Shown here: piece after piece, positions 24,614 through 33,432 of the stretch
How positions within the stretch are numbered: position 1 is the first letter of the stretch
How the letters are laid out: each line of letters opens with the position of its first letter
Source: CAYUWG01 sp964448285
GTDB lineage: Bacteria > Bacteroidota > Ignavibacteria > SZUA-365
Reading direction: 5' to 3'
Assembly: GCA_964448285.1 (NCBI GenBank)
Contig: CAYUWG010000038.1
Location: 1-34,883, forward strand
Length of the DNA: 34,883 nucleotides
Program-made: the position numbers and the translations under genes
Notes under the pieces: model-generated
What the model saw: only the letters and a program-made list of their open reading frames with translations
Database searches by the model: none
What the model was told of the DNA's origin: nothing

Positions 24614-25462
24614 ATGCCGGATATCGCGAAAATAGTTAGCCAGGTCATGAAGGAGCGCACCCTGTACAGGACTGCTTGTTCAGGGACAGGATGCATACTG
24701 CCGGATGATTCCGTCGTATCGGACCGGCCAATTGTCGATACGATGCGCCACAACGGTGCAGAGCGAATCAGTGCCGGACCAGGAATCACACAGTACTCAT
24801 CGTTCGATTCAAGCCTTGCCGGAATGATCGACCACACTCTCTTGAAACCGGAAGCGACGGACGATGATGTCCGAAAGCTCTGTGCTGAGGCTCGTGAATA
24901 CGGATTCGCCTCTGTGTGCGTCAATCCAAGCTTCGTGGCTCTTTGCTCCCGGGAATTGCAAGGGACTTCCGTAAAGGTCTGCACGGTAATCGGTTTCCCT
25001 CTCGGGACTGCTACGACGAACAGCAAAGTCGCTGAAGCGGAGGAGACGCTTGCGAACGGAGCAACGGAATTCGACATGGTGATTCACGTTGGGAAGTTGA
25101 AATCCCGCGACTATTCGTATGTCGAGCATGATATCCGCTCCGTCGTTCGTGCGGTGAAGAAGCACAGTATCAAGCATCTCGTCAAGGTCATCATTGAAAC
25201 CTGTCTTCTGAACGATGAAGACAAGATTGCCGCATGTCTTCTCGCAAAGGAAGCCGGTGCAGACTTCGTCAAGACATCGACAGGCTTCAACAGTTCGGGC
25301 GCGACGGTCGGTGACGTTGCGCTGATGCGTCGTGTCGTCGGACGGACCGTTGGCGTGAAGGCAAGCGGCGGCATCAGAACCACCGAAGAAGCACTCGCAA
25401 TGGCGGAAAGCGGCGCCGACAGAATCGGTGCGAGTGCAAGTGTCAAGATTATCTCACATTGA
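24614..25462 (+). CDS. deoC: Deoxyribose-phosphate aldolase with N-terminal extension
   Basis: This 282-residue class I aldolase splits 2-deoxyribose-5-phosphate into glyceraldehyde-3-phosphate and acetaldehyde. The TIM-barrel core starts near residue 66 (SLAGMIDHTLLKP). It has the Schiff-base lysine K220 (DFVKTSTGF), D154 and K249 (VKASGGIRT). Usual bacterial DeoC is about 220 residues, so about 62 residues are extra. The extension begins with a helix (DIAKIVSQVMKE) and has two cysteines (C22, C27). No Shine-Dalgarno is clear at the ATG at 24614; an alternative in-frame ATG at 24743 would remove most of the extension. The SPOR lipoprotein gene follows 16 bp after its stop. Confidence 0.93.
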   Translation: MPDIAKIVSQVMKERTLYRTACSGTGCILPDDSVVSDRPIVDTMRHNGAERISAGPGITQYSSFDSSLAGMIDHTLLKPEATDDDVRKLCAEAREYGFASVCVNPSFVALCSRELQGTSVKVCTVIGFPLGTATTNSKVAEAEETLANGATEFDMVIHVGKLKSRDYSYVEHDIRSVVRAVKKHSIKHLVKVIIETCLLNDEDKIAACLLAKEAGADFVKTSTGFNSSGATVGDVALMRRVVGRTVGVKASGGIRTTEEALAMAESGADRIGASASVKIISH

Positions 25463-25468
25463 TTGCAC

Positions 25469-25474
25469 AGGAGG
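25469..25474 (+). promoter_or_regulatory. Shine-Dalgarno of the first SPOR lipoprotein
   Basis: AGGAGG ends 4 nt before the ATG at 25479. It decides this start over the in-frame GTG at 25428 inside deoC and places the lipoprotein signal at the very N terminus. Confidence 0.75.
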
Positions 25475-25478
25475 CAAC

Positions 25479-25979
25479 ATGAAACAGGTTCTTGGAAAAC
25501 TTCTCGTCATTCTCCCTTTGATCATACTCTTCGGGTGCAGCTCGAGCGAAGAAACGGCTAAGCAGGAGAACAGCGAGACACAGGAAAAGGGCGAGTTCAA
25601 AAAAGTCGATACTGATGACGGCGGAGTCGTGCCGGAGGGTGAGATTCAGGACACGCAGCATACGGAGAAGAATGCACCCGTTGTCAAGGAACCGATACCG
25701 CCACCAACGGAAGAACCGACTCAGCCGATTACGAAGACCGGCATTATCATGTGGAGCGTACAGCTCGGCGCATTCAAGAATGAAAGCGGCGCCGTTCAAC
25801 TGGTCAATGAGATTAAAGGGAAATTCAATCAGCCCGTTTACAAGGATTACGATCCGGTATCCGGTTTTTACAAAGTGACTTTAGGCTCATTTCAAACACG
25901 GGAGCAAGCATCGTCCTTCAAGGCTGAAGTACTTTCGAAGGGATATCCCGATGCATTCACGGTTGAAGTCCGGCGGTAA
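25479..25979 (+). CDS. SPOR-domain lipoprotein
   Basis: This 166-residue protein has a lipoprotein signal ending in ILFGC (C20), an acidic, Pro/Glu/Thr-rich spacer (about 21-85) and a C-terminal SPOR domain (about 90-166: WSVQLGAFKN, GFYKVTLGSFQTREQA). SPOR domains bind denuded glycan strands of peptidoglycan, often at the septum. It is therefore probably a periplasmic, lipid-anchored envelope protein linked to cell division or wall remodelling. The next SPOR gene begins at its stop codon (TAATG, 1-bp overlap). Confidence 0.9.
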   Translation: MKQVLGKLLVILPLIILFGCSSSEETAKQENSETQEKGEFKKVDTDDGGVVPEGEIQDTQHTEKNAPVVKEPIPPPTEEPTQPITKTGIIMWSVQLGAFKNESGAVQLVNEIKGKFNQPVYKDYDPVSGFYKVTLGSFQTREQASSFKAEVLSKGYPDAFTVEVRR

Positions 25980-26506
25980 TGACCACCTATTCACTCATCT
26001 TCGCTCGTTCACATAAGACCGCCATCGTACTCCTGAGTTGCGCACTCCTTTGGGGATGTTCTCCAACACAAAAAACTGTGAAGAGAACGAGGATAAAGAC
26101 TAAGTCGCCGAGCGATACGATTGCGGTCGTCACCGCGCGTAATCAGAGGACTGAACAGACACAAGACGGAATTCCACAGACGAACGATCCATTACCGGAG
26201 GAAAAAATTCCGTCAGAAGAGTGGATGGAATCCACTGAAAAAAAGATGGGATATAAAATCCAACTCACCTCGACGACGAGCCTGGACGAGGCGACGAAGC
26301 GACGTGATGAGTTCAAGGAATTGCTCGAAGGCGAAACGATCGAACTGACGTTCGACGCGCCGTACTACAAACTTCGCGTCGGAAATTTCACAGAGAAGAA
26401 ATTAGCCGACGAGTACCGCGATACGCTCCAAACCAAAGGCCTTACGGAAGCTTGGGTCGTTCGAGACCAGATAACGGTTACCGTGCGAAAAAAGAAAGAG
26501 GAATGA
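25979..26506 (+). CDS. Second SPOR-like lipoprotein
   Basis: This 175-residue protein has the lipobox LLWGC (C27), a charged and Thr/Gln-rich spacer, and a C-terminal SPOR-like domain (about 90-170: YKIQLTSTTSLDEA, YYKLRVGNFTEKKLADEY). The first SPOR strand is less canonical than in the upstream neighbour. It overlaps that gene by one base (TAATG), so the pair should be made together. Its stop abuts, with no spacing, the stop of the convergent Ig-like lipoprotein gene. Confidence 0.87.
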   Translation: MTTYSLIFARSHKTAIVLLSCALLWGCSPTQKTVKRTRIKTKSPSDTIAVVTARNQRTEQTQDGIPQTNDPLPEEKIPSEEWMESTEKKMGYKIQLTSTTSLDEATKRRDEFKELLEGETIELTFDAPYYKLRVGNFTEKKLADEYRDTLQTKGLTEAWVVRDQITVTVRKKKEE

Positions 26507-28234
26507 TCATTCCGGTATCGTGATTCGTACACCACTCGTTTCCCAACGAGCTCGAACACGGACTGTATCCGAAGCAATACCAAACCGTTCGGAGGGGAGA
26601 AACGGCGCGATGCGACCATGCGAGAATTTCTTATTCCCATCCCTGTCGGAGAATGCTTCGAGGACATAAGTGCCGGGGAGCAGTTTCGTCACTTCGTATT
26701 GACCGGACCTCTTTACGGATACTTGACGTGTTGTTTGATTCCTGTCTGAAGGAATGACCGTCACGTTCTTTTTCGAAATACTGTCAACTGCGTCCACAAC
26801 CGTTCCGGTGATGGACCCATACTCCGTATCAGTTTCCGTTCGGAATTCGAAGCACTGGATGCTGTCGCCAACAGCGAATTTGCGAAGAGAATCCCTTGCA
26901 GTACGAAGATCGACACAGAGTCGATATGGTATCCCTTGTTGCAAGGGAACAGCGGGAGTGACCTGCATCTCGTTTCCGGATAACCATCTTGTTCGCGCCG
27001 CGACCGAAGCGTTCGTAGAATCTTTGATTTCCACTTCGACCTCCGAACTCATCCTTCGTGAGAAAACGATAGACAGTGATGAATCGACCGGCCAATATTT
27101 TTCTCGTGGCTTCGGTGTAATGGAATGAATGCTTGGCTTCGTCGTGTCAGGCGCGTTCGTACCTGCAAATCCGACAGGGTTTGACTGAAGGACATTCCCG
27201 AAAGCATCGCGGATATTCGTTGCGGTAAGGCTATACGGCTTTTCTTCGATCGTGTCGCGAAGCTGGAGAGTGTATGTGTTGCGCTTATTCCTGTCTTGTA
27301 CGAGGAAGTCGATGGGCACGCGCGTTGACGATGTCGAATCGATGATCGTGAAATGATCTTCCGATAGCACTGTATCGGGTTCTTCCGAAAGCACGACTTC
27401 GATGCTGCGATGAGTAAGAGCGGTTGCACGTTGGATGAAAGGGGCAGTCGTGTCCTCACGCATCAGGCGAAAGCGTAAGAAATATCGTTCGCGAATGGAA
27501 TCGTGCACCGCTTCTACATCGCGAGGCGGAATACCGATGTCATCCGTTTGTGGGTCGTAAAGAACGTTGGATTGCTTATCACGCACTGCGAAAACGCGAT
27601 ACAGGCCCGAGGCGAGATAGCGCAGTTCGAACAATCCGTCCTGGGACGTTTGAACGAAGTAATCCGGATTGTGAATGGCAGGATCGATCGTTGCTGTATC
27701 ACTGTTCTCCAATCGGTAAGCGAAGATGGAAATTCCTGCGGCATTAGCATCGAACACTCGCCCGGAAATGCGATTCATGTCGAGACTATCACCGGTTGAG
27801 AACGCGAGGGAAAAGTTTTCCTTCATCGTATTCCCTGCATTCACATCGCGGACTGTCGTCCCAACCGACAATACATACGTTCTATCGGGTAACGGCTCTG
27901 ACGGTAGTGTGATGGTCACTTCTTTTCCGCTCCAGTCGAAGCCTGTCGTTCCTGCCATGTACGGTGAGAGATGCACGGCCTTCTGAAATGACTGTCTATC
28001 CACGTACTCACTGAAAATCAAATTGATCTCCCGACCCTCGAAGCGTGTCGTTCCGGAAGCCGGCTCGGCAGAAACGATAGACGGAGGTTCTTTATCCTCG
28101 GGACCTCCGGTAGGCGGTCGTTGTGTCGCACAAGAAAAGAGAAGCAGCGTTGTAAAAAGTGAGAGATAGTATCGAACCTTCTTCACCGTGACCGCCCTTT
28201 GCATAAAAAAAGTTTTCATGTCACGCATATCCAC
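26507..28234 (-). CDS. Large lipoprotein with SbsA-type Ig-like (Big_5) domains
   Basis: This protein of up to 575 residues has a lipoprotein signal ending LLFSC, followed by ATQRPPTGGPEDKEPP, an opening common in Bacteroidota Ig-like lipoproteins. Big_5-type Ig domains follow (PPSIVSAEPASG, INLIFSEYVD; then KPSIHSITPKPRE, SIVFSRRM). The C-terminal part has a carboxypeptidase-regulatory-like beta sandwich (GSITGTVVDA, LPGTYVLEAFSDRDGN). Most likely it is an envelope- or surface-anchored adhesive or structural protein. The start is unresolved: the frame opens at the GTG at 28234 directly after the upstream stop, but a GTG at 28186 preceded by AAAGGGCGG would give a neat 19-residue signal (KKVRYYLSLFTTLLLFSC). 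Confidence 0.87.
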   Translation of the reverse strand: MDMRDMKTFFMQRAVTVKKVRYYLSLFTTLLLFSCATQRPPTGGPEDKEPPSIVSAEPASGTTRFEGREINLIFSEYVDRQSFQKAVHLSPYMAGTTGFDWSGKEVTITLPSEPLPDRTYVLSVGTTVRDVNAGNTMKENFSLAFSTGDSLDMNRISGRVFDANAAGISIFAYRLENSDTATIDPAIHNPDYFVQTSQDGLFELRYLASGLYRVFAVRDKQSNVLYDPQTDDIGIPPRDVEAVHDSIRERYFLRFRLMREDTTAPFIQRATALTHRSIEVVLSEEPDTVLSEDHFTIIDSTSSTRVPIDFLVQDRNKRNTYTLQLRDTIEEKPYSLTATNIRDAFGNVLQSNPVGFAGTNAPDTTKPSIHSITPKPREKYWPVDSSLSIVFSRRMSSEVEVEIKDSTNASVAARTRWLSGNEMQVTPAVPLQQGIPYRLCVDLRTARDSLRKFAVGDSIQCFEFRTETDTEYGSITGTVVDAVDSISKKNVTVIPSDRNQTTRQVSVKRSGQYEVTKLLPGTYVLEAFSDRDGNKKFSHGRIAPFLPSERFGIASDTVRVRARWETSGVRITIPE

Positions 28235-29809
28235 TCATGCTGTGATACGAATCTGTCTTCTCGAAGTCGCAGCTTGCAACAATGGCGTTGCAACGATCAG
28301 GGAAAGGAGCATAAGGAAAAACGTTTCGATGTTTTGAGATGAATAGAGATGCAGAAGAATGCCGAGTAACAAGAAAGGGACGATCAGAAAGAACTGCGCA
28401 AAGCGTTGAACGACGAGAATGCCGCGCTCTTTGCGGCTGAACGGTACGGATGGCTGAAATGCGTGAAAGCACGCGGTTTGAAATCGCGCAAGACTGACAA
28501 TGAACACGACCTGAAGCGCTGATTCGAAAGAACTCATCGAATACAGAAACAACAGATAGAGCAAGACCGACTGCGGAATGACGAGCCGCAAGAGGATCGA
28601 TTGATGAATTCCCTGTGAATAACGCCTCAAAACGGATGATGGTTGTGAAAGGAGAATCCACGGTGTTTCCGCACCGATCGAACGCCCGATAACCTGGTCG
28701 ATATGACGTGTCATGAACAAGAAAAAAACAATCACCGGAACGTGCATCTGTGCGCCTTCGCTCAGTATTGCCCCGCGAAAAGGTGATTCCAGCGTCCGCA
28801 TCATGAGACCATAGACAGCAACCGCGATCGGCATCATAAAGATCGGAACGATTTGCAATCGTAAGGTTCTTTCGCGTGTGAGAAAGCGTGTGAAGAGATC
28901 GAATCCTGCTCTCTTCGCGGGTCGCCGCGGTGCGAAATACTGAGACAGAAAATCAATGAGTGCGAGTCGTTTGCGTCCATTGCCTTGCTGTGCAAGCGGA
29001 GTATTGATATCGGGCAAAAGCATCCATCGCGATTGGAAGAAGAGCGCCATAAGGACGAGTGTGGCGGCAGAGATGAGCGTGAGCAGCAACTGGTTTGCGA
29101 CATGTGGCGTCCCCGACAACCAACCATGCATTGCCGTGAACCAAACTGGTGGTAGTAACGATGCAGCATCATGCATTACCAGAGTGTTCCAATCGATCGA
29201 GTTACTTCCCAGCGAAGACAGAGTCTGATAGAAAAACAAAAGGAGGAATACGAGAATGGTTTGCGTAACGGAAAGCAACTGACTCGAATTCGCAAGTTTC
29301 GAGATCATCACGTTGTAGATGATGATGAATAAGCCCGTTGTCCAGAATGCGGCAAGAAAGAGAATGATCCCATAGGTAAGAAGAGATGATACGGACTCGA
29401 CGCCTGCATAATAAAACCATCCTAAGGGAATAGCGAAGGGAAGTACGATGGTGAACACGTAGAGAAAGAGGTTCACGACACGCGCGAGAAGAAGCGTTTT
29501 CGATGACACGGGAAATGACGCGAGCGCCCGCGACTCATGCGGATCTAAAAGGATCAACGAGTACGAACTCAATACGGTGAACCCTGCGAGATACATCGTC
29601 ACTGCAAGTGTCAGGACAAGGTATGGCATCTCGTGAAAGCTTCGACTGAGCGACCAGCCGAGATACGTGGAGGACAACCCGTATGAAAGAAAGATGGAGA
29701 GGAATCGCCCATAGCTGCTGCGGCCGCTTTGCCCGCGTGCATTCATCTTCATGAAAAGAACGATCAGCGTCCTGAATTGTCCCCAATGTATGACGGATGA
29801 AGTATTCAC
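28235..29809 (-). CDS. ABC-2-like multi-spanning membrane protein
   Basis: This 524-residue integral membrane protein has roughly twelve or more hydrophobic segments in two halves, separated by a basic cytoplasmic loop (about 268-310, QQGNGRKRLALIDFLSQYFAPRRPAKR). The overall pattern resembles large ABC-2-type permeases. No ATP-binding subunit lies next to it in this window, and I see no catalytic motif. It overlaps mltG by 4 bp and is followed directly by the Ig-like lipoprotein (TGAGTG), so all three are probably co-expressed. The ABC assignment is from overall appearance only. Confidence 0.65.
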   Translation of the reverse strand: MNTSSVIHWGQFRTLIVLFMKMNARGQSGRSSYGRFLSIFLSYGLSSTYLGWSLSRSFHEMPYLVLTLAVTMYLAGFTVLSSYSLILLDPHESRALASFPVSSKTLLLARVVNLFLYVFTIVLPFAIPLGWFYYAGVESVSSLLTYGIILFLAAFWTTGLFIIIYNVMISKLANSSQLLSVTQTILVFLLLFFYQTLSSLGSNSIDWNTLVMHDAASLLPPVWFTAMHGWLSGTPHVANQLLLTLISAATLVLMALFFQSRWMLLPDINTPLAQQGNGRKRLALIDFLSQYFAPRRPAKRAGFDLFTRFLTRERTLRLQIVPIFMMPIAVAVYGLMMRTLESPFRGAILSEGAQMHVPVIVFFLFMTRHIDQVIGRSIGAETPWILLSQPSSVLRRYSQGIHQSILLRLVIPQSVLLYLLFLYSMSSFESALQVVFIVSLARFQTACFHAFQPSVPFSRKERGILVVQRFAQFFLIVPFLLLGILLHLYSSQNIETFFLMLLSLIVATPLLQAATSRRQIRITA

Positions 29810-30807
29810 TGTTGCTGCCGGATTTGATGCTTTCGATACATAGCAACCGCCGCTTGATGCTCAGCACCGGTTCGCGAGAAGCGATGGCCGCCTTTTCCAT
29901 CGGCGACAAAATAGAGGAAAGAATGGGATTCGGGATGGAGGGATGCTTCGATGGATGCACGCCCGGGATTGTTTACGGGTCCCGGCGGAAGTCCTTTGTA
30001 TTTGTAGGTGTTGTAGGGCGAGTCGATTTCAAGATCGCGAAAAAGCACACGACGCGGTCCGTCAGGAATGATATACTGGATTGTCGGATCGGCCTGAAGG
30101 AGCATGTTCCGCTTCAGTCGATTGTAGTACACGCCAGCAACGCGCGCGCGTTCTCGATCTAATCTCGTTTCACCTTCAACCAATGAGGCCATCGTTAGCG
30201 TTTCGTGAACTTTACGTGGAGTGGATTTACGCCTCGGAAATTTTCTTGCAAAGAAACGCTTCATCTCTTCGGCCATCATTCGCAATACGTCCTCTTCATC
30301 GTCATCGAGACGAATACGATACGTATCCGGCATGAGGTATCCTTCAAGCGATTGTGTCTCCAATCCGAGCGTCCGAATGAATGATCTATCCGACGAAAGT
30401 TCAACGATTCGTTGTGAATCGAGCGCAGCATTACTCCGGAAGAGTGAGGCGATACCCCGGACGGTCGCTCCTTCCGGAATCGTCACCCACAGTTCCACCT
30501 GATGACTGCCCTCTGCAAGTATCGTCACCACGTCGCTGATACTGAGTGAAGGAGGGAACGCGTACGCTCCGCTCTGCAACTTCGCGCGATTGCCTGTCAG
30601 CGTTGCATGGATCGAAAAGAGAAGACCGCTGCGAATGATTTCTTTTTCTTCCAATGCGTCGCTGATCATTTGCAGAGAAAGCCCACGCTGTATCCGGACT
30701 CGTGTCGTTCTGTCGCGAGTTGTCGGGAGATACACTGACAGCAGATAGAAAATAAGCCCGATGACAACGAGCGTTCCAGCTATCAGGGAGAGTCGAAGGC
30801 GCTTCAT
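29806..30807 (-). CDS. mltG: Endolytic murein transglycosylase MltG
   Basis: This 333-residue protein has an N-terminal membrane span (about 8-27), a LysM-like region and the YceG catalytic domain. The catalytic Glu is E211 in MASLVEGET. LEGYLMPDTY, LQADPTIQY, SPYNTYKYKGLPPGPV and NPGRASIEASLHP are all family blocks. MltG cuts nascent glycan strands and so sets their length, working near the elongation and division machinery. It overlaps tsaD and the downstream membrane protein gene by 4 bp each. Confidence 0.96.
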   Translation of the reverse strand: MKRLRLSLIAGTLVVIGLIFYLLSVYLPTTRDRTTRVRIQRGLSLQMISDALEEKEIIRSGLLFSIHATLTGNRAKLQSGAYAFPPSLSISDVVTILAEGSHQVELWVTIPEGATVRGIASLFRSNAALDSQRIVELSSDRSFIRTLGLETQSLEGYLMPDTYRIRLDDDEEDVLRMMAEEMKRFFARKFPRRKSTPRKVHETLTMASLVEGETRLDRERARVAGVYYNRLKRNMLLQADPTIQYIIPDGPRRVLFRDLEIDSPYNTYKYKGLPPGPVNNPGRASIEASLHPESHSFLYFVADGKGGHRFSRTGAEHQAAVAMYRKHQIRQQQ

Positions 30808-31835
30808 CGAAAAAAGGAACTTGGTAGCCGAGCGAACGCGGAAAAACGATATGAATCGGTGGCCGCATTTCTTTGAAGCTTGAGATACGCGAGCATTGCG
30901 ATCATCGCGGCATTATCGGTCGAGAATGCGAGACCGGGAATGAATGCTCGCCCACCATGTTTTTCTGCCAGCGTCCGTACGGACTGTTGAAGCTGACGAT
31001 TTGCTGAAACACCACCGACGACGGCAATATCCCTTATCCCGTATTCTGTCATTGCGCGGTCAAGCTTTGTCGAAAGCACATCGATAACCGCCTGCTGAAA
31101 GCTCGCACAGACGTCATTCAATTCTTCTTCAGTCATTTGCATCGATCCCTGCGAATCGAGTGCATGATTCTTCCTGAGGTAATACAGGACTGATGTTTTC
31201 AAACCGCTGAAGCTGAAACGATAATCGTTCGAATGCAATTGCGAGCGTGGAAATGCGATTGTCGATGCAGCTCCTAAACTTGCCCGAGTGTCGATTTGCG
31301 GACCACCGGGGAAGGGAAGACCGAGCATGTGTGCAACCTTATCGAATGCTTCGCCGGCTGCATCATCGATTGTTGCACCGAGAAGCGTGTATGAATCTAA
31401 AGCGTCGATTTTCACGAGGAGCGTGTGCCCGCCGGACACTACCAGGCAAAGGTACGGCAAGACCGGAGCTTCGTCACCTAAAAATGGTGAGAACATGTGT
31501 GCTTCGATGTGATTGACCGGAATGCATGGAATTCCCCGTGATATCGCAAAAGCTTTCGCTGTGTTGATACCGACAAGCAACGCTCCGATCAGTCCAGGTC
31601 CTTGCGTGACGGCGACATGCGTGATGTCGTAAAGCTCTGTTCCCGACCCTGAAATTGCGGCGTGAATGATCGGAATGATGCTGCGCGTGTGCGCACGTGA
31701 CGCAAGTTCAGGGACGATCCCGCCGAATTGTTCGTGTACGGTTTGTGATGAGATGATGTTCGACACGAGTTTCCCATCACTGACAACGGCAGCCGCCGTT
31801 TCGTCACATGATGTTTCAATGCCGAGTATCGTCAC
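30804..31835 (-). CDS. tsaD: tRNA N6-adenosine threonylcarbamoyltransferase TsaD
   Basis: This 343-residue ASKHA-fold protein transfers the threonylcarbamoyl group to A37 of ANN-decoding tRNAs. Metal ligands H109 and H113 lie in NHIEAH. Nucleotide-site motifs are GIETSCDET, VSGGHTLLV and VVGGVSANRQL, with DDAAGEAFDK in the middle. It overlaps mltG by 4 bp and is 9 bp from the GalT-like gene. Confidence 0.97.
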   Translation of the reverse strand: MTILGIETSCDETAAAVVSDGKLVSNIISSQTVHEQFGGIVPELASRAHTRSIIPIIHAAISGSGTELYDITHVAVTQGPGLIGALLVGINTAKAFAISRGIPCIPVNHIEAHMFSPFLGDEAPVLPYLCLVVSGGHTLLVKIDALDSYTLLGATIDDAAGEAFDKVAHMLGLPFPGGPQIDTRASLGAASTIAFPRSQLHSNDYRFSFSGLKTSVLYYLRKNHALDSQGSMQMTEEELNDVCASFQQAVIDVLSTKLDRAMTEYGIRDIAVVGGVSANRQLQQSVRTLAEKHGGRAFIPGLAFSTDNAAMIAMLAYLKLQRNAATDSYRFSAFARLPSSFFR

Positions 31836-31844
31836 ACGCTTCTC

Positions 31845-33170
31845 TTACGTGTTCTTGAAGTACTGTAAGGGATTGGGAACGAGTTTGCACTCTTCCGCAA
31901 TGCGTATTCCCGAAGAAATTCTTCCTGATTCCCGCAAGGAGTATAGCACAGGAACGATGCGATCCCGAAACTCGATCGGGGTCAGGGGATTGATGAAGAT
32001 GTTCGTACCACCTTCAAACCCCGCCGGGACATTGATGCGCAATTTGATGTGGATGTGCCATGGCATTTTGAAAATCGAATCGATCGGGGTGTAGTACCAT
32101 TCTTCATTCACGGAAACATGGTCACCAACCGCTGCATGACAGGCGCGCACGAGATCGCTCATGCCGCGCACTTCATCAGGCTCCTGTTCGTTAGGCCGCG
32201 CATTCGGTGACTTCGAATAGATCTCGATCGTTGGGTAGCGGTGACCTGTCCCTACGTAGGCCAGTGCGTGCTCATTCTCTGCGAAAACGAGGTTGTGATG
32301 ACCGGCGAAATTCGGTCCACGCGTGTTGAAGACGTTTTTATCGTCGATGATCATCTTTATCTGCCGTTCGATCATCTCACCCCATTCATCGATAGCGACC
32401 ATTTGGGTATGGAGATGTTCCAGTGTCGCTCCCGCCGGTTTCAGCCAGTTCTTGAACACGCTGATGTACCGGACATATCGGTTGCTCTCGATAATATCCC
32501 GCATCCCATCGATGATAAAGTTGAAATACTCGTAATGCTCTTCTTCACTCAAGTCTGCTGTCGCATGTAACTCATTCGCAAGCTTGGCTCCATCGCGGTA
32601 GTGTTTCGAAGAAATGATGACTTCATGACCGCCTCCGAAAAAGGCGTCGGCATGAAGAAGCTTCTCTTCCATCGACATTGCATCGATTTCAACTTCCGCT
32701 TTGCCCGTTCTTCTGAATCTGTAATCGAGTAAATCCAGAACGTGTTGGATGCCGATCGGATCGGCGAGATATTTTTCCTTCCATGCAGCGTTTCGCTTTG
32801 AAAGGCGATAGTTGAAATTCTTCCGCCAATACTCGATGGAGACTATTTCGAAAAGATTGGAAACGCGACGAAAGAGTGGTTCGGAATTCGAGTAGTTCGA
32901 AGGGAGAATGCGGTGGTCGATTTCGTGCTTCCCATCCCTGCGGACGATGCGCGCTTTCTCCGGAGCAACTTCGAGCATACGAGAAACACAAAACGCACAG
33001 TAGTCTTCGGGGCTGTGCGCTTCAATCGGTAAAGAAGGAATTTCTGAGGTGGTATCGTAAAGAAGCCGTCTCCCTCGTTCCGGAACAGCCCAGACTTCAA
33101 CCCCCGTGAAGGGATTGACCTGTTTGACCGTTCCGTCGGCCATGATATGATAGAAGAAGTGGTAGTCCAC
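31845..33170 (-). CDS. GalT-like HIT-superfamily protein (DUF4921-like)
   Basis: This 441-residue protein resembles a large galactose-1-phosphate uridylyltransferase-type member of the HIT superfamily. The HIT-type catalytic motif is H252-L-H254-T-Q256, where classical GalT has HPHxQ. A second paired-histidine strand, WHIHIKLR (371-378), precedes GFEGGTNIFINPLTP. A CAFC pair (C58, C61) could form half of a zinc site. The layout resembles DUF4921 proteins rather than Leloir-pathway GalT, and no galK or galE is nearby. It probably handles a sugar- or nucleoside-phosphate through a nucleotidyl-histidine intermediate; the substrate is unknown. rpsU lies 61 bp upstream and tsaD 9 bp downstream. 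Confidence 0.75.
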   Translation of the reverse strand: MDYHFFYHIMADGTVKQVNPFTGVEVWAVPERGRRLLYDTTSEIPSLPIEAHSPEDYCAFCVSRMLEVAPEKARIVRRDGKHEIDHRILPSNYSNSEPLFRRVSNLFEIVSIEYWRKNFNYRLSKRNAAWKEKYLADPIGIQHVLDLLDYRFRRTGKAEVEIDAMSMEEKLLHADAFFGGGHEVIISSKHYRDGAKLANELHATADLSEEEHYEYFNFIIDGMRDIIESNRYVRYISVFKNWLKPAGATLEHLHTQMVAIDEWGEMIERQIKMIIDDKNVFNTRGPNFAGHHNLVFAENEHALAYVGTGHRYPTIEIYSKSPNARPNEQEPDEVRGMSDLVRACHAAVGDHVSVNEEWYYTPIDSIFKMPWHIHIKLRINVPAGFEGGTNIFINPLTPIEFRDRIVPVLYSLRESGRISSGIRIAEECKLVPNPLQYFKNT

Positions 33171-33231
33171 TGATGGTCAACACATTGAATCAGTCGACAG
33201 ATTTCGGCATCTCTGCCGTTCCCTTCGCGGG

Positions 33232-33426
33232 CTATTCAATTTCTTCGTTCGTGCGCTTCGCTCTGCGGATCGCTTTCAATTTCTTCATCCGCTTCTTAAT
33301 GGAAGGCTTCGTGAAGTACGTCCGCTTCTTAAACTCTTTGAGAACTCCCGAGCGCTCGTATTTCTTCTTGAAGCGCTTTATCGCTCTGTCAATAGGTTCG
33401 TTTTCCTGAACAATGATTCCGATCAA
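33232..33426 (-). CDS. rpsU: Small ribosomal subunit protein bS21
   Basis: This 64-residue protein, read from the TTG at 33426, starts IGIIVQENEPIDRAIKRF and continues with the basic bS21 core (RSGVLKEFKKRTYFTKPS, KKRMKKLKAIRRAKR). There is no ATG near the expected family N terminus. The frame stays open upstream to 33489, but the extra 21 residues do not match bS21. The TTG is preceded at 6 nt by a clean AGGAG, so it is taken as the start. bS21 sits near the anti-Shine-Dalgarno end of 16S rRNA and helps initiation. Confidence 0.93.
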   Translation of the reverse strand: MIGIIVQENEPIDRAIKRFKKKYERSGVLKEFKKRTYFTKPSIKKRMKKLKAIRRAKRTNEEIE

Positions 33427-33432
33427 ATGAAA

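Noticed and set aside
33205..33218. Hairpin CGGCA-TCTC-TGCCG between rpsU and the GalT-like gene as a terminator
   Set aside because: Only five pairs and no T tract on either strand; the surrounding 61 bp show nothing else.
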